Source of the DNA: CAZKUR01 sp964556005
GTDB taxonomy: Bacteria > Bacteroidota > Ignavibacteria > Ignavibacteriales > Ignavibacteriaceae
Direction: 5' to 3'
Assembly: GCA_964556005.1 (NCBI GenBank)
Contig: CAZKUR010000138.1
Span: 1 to 7,026 of the forward strand
DNA length: 7,026 nt
Under the pieces are notes generated by a model, which was not told the origin of the DNA, made no database searches, and was given only the letters and a program-made list of their open reading frames with translations. Position numbers and translations under genes: made by a program. Positions 6,724 through 7,026 of this stretch are shown here, piece after piece; within the stretch, counting starts at the first letter, position 1, and each line of letters begins with the position of its first letter.

Positions 6724-7026
6724 TTATTTTATATAAACCGTTTTACCATTCACAAACTCCTTTATTCCAAGATAAGATAATTCCCTTCCGTACCCGGATT
6801 CTTTTATTCCCCCGAAAGGTAAACGCGGATCCGATTTAACAAATTCATTTACGAAACAACAGCCTGCTTCCAATTCTTTACTTGCAATTCTTTGACCTCT
6901 GCCCAAATCGTTTGTAAAAACAGCAGCGCCCAATCCAAAGCTTGTAGAGTTTGCGATTTTAATTCCTTCGGCTTCATCTTTAACTTTAATCAATGCCGCA
7001 ACCGGTCCGAAGATTTCTTCATCATA
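6724..7026 (-). CDS. Aldehyde dehydrogenase, C-terminal 100 residues, succinate-semialdehyde dehydrogenase-like
   Basis: The frame enters from beyond 7026 and stops at TAA (6726-6724). The visible end starts YDEEIFGPVAAL, the conserved EEIFGPV segment of NAD(P)-dependent aldehyde dehydrogenases. It continues through FVNEFVKSDP and SDPRLPFGGIKESGYGRE to KEFVNGKTVYIK. The SDPRLPFGGxKxSGYGREL...GIxEFVNxKTV pattern is typical of succinate-semialdehyde dehydrogenases of the Sad/GabD-like group, which oxidise succinate semialdehyde to succinate. The catalytic cysteine and glutamate lie in the missing part; a family member is about 455 residues, so roughly 355 are outside. Substrate is inferred from the C-terminal motif only. 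It converges on the kinase gene with a 28-bp gap between stop codons. Confidence 0.9.
   Translation of the reverse strand, partial: YDEEIFGPVAALIKVKDEAEGIKIANSTSFGLGAAVFTNDLGRGQRIASKELEAGCCFVNEFVKSDPRLPFGGIKESGYGRELSYLGIKEFVNGKTVYIK

Noticed and set aside
6702..6730. Intrinsic terminator between the kinase and aldehyde dehydrogenase (TTCC-TCA-GGAA, then ATTTTTATTTT)
   Set aside because: The stem is only four base pairs with a three-base loop. A bidirectional terminator would make sense here, but this hairpin is too weak to call.
6589..6780. Plus-strand 63-codon frame spanning the kinase end and the dehydrogenase end
   Set aside because: It overlaps two confident genes in other frames and has no ribosome site or family resemblance.

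Overview
The window is an AT-rich (roughly 36% GC by eye) piece of bacterial chromosome holding four protein genes. Weak Shine-Dalgarno signals, a short Bacteroidota-style lipoprotein signal peptide, a many-PAS hybrid histidine kinase and dispersed TCATTGCGAG-type palindromic repeats together suggest the Bacteroidota/Ignavibacteriota/Chlorobiota neighbourhood. That placement is an inference from style; no marker gene is present.

Layout. (1) 1-1133, minus strand: a membrane protein with a spermidine-synthase-like methyltransferase fold at its C-terminus, cut off by the window start. (2) 1134-1440: an intergenic stretch with two copies of a dispersed palindromic repeat. (3) 1441-2970, minus strand: a predicted lipoprotein fusing a Memo-type domain (AmmeMemoRadiSam protein B) to an AMMECR1-type domain (AmmeMemoRadiSam protein A). 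(4) 2971-3605: a long divergent intergenic region with a GC-richer patch, a hairpin, a roughly 100-bp MITE-like element with perfect 23-bp inverted arms, a sigma70-like promoter and a 16-codon upstream ORF. (5) 3606-6695, plus strand: a soluble hybrid histidine kinase, five PAS domains then HisKA, HATPase_c and a C-terminal receiver. (6) 6724-7026, minus strand: the last 100 residues of an aldehyde dehydrogenase resembling succinate-semialdehyde dehydrogenase, convergent with the kinase.

How the parts relate. The Memo-AMMECR1 lipoprotein and the SpeE-like membrane protein lie in the same orientation with a 307-bp gap and might share a transcript. Both would act at or beyond the cytoplasmic membrane. 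The third component of the AmmeMemoRadiSam set, a radical SAM enzyme, is not in the window. The kinase has its own probable promoter and no partner regulator or obvious target here, so it reads as an orphan. The dehydrogenase belongs to an unrelated, mostly unseen unit. The most unusual content is the exported Memo-AMMECR1 fusion beside a SpeE-like protein that lacks the expected catalytic aspartates. The two repeat families are the most interesting non-coding structure.
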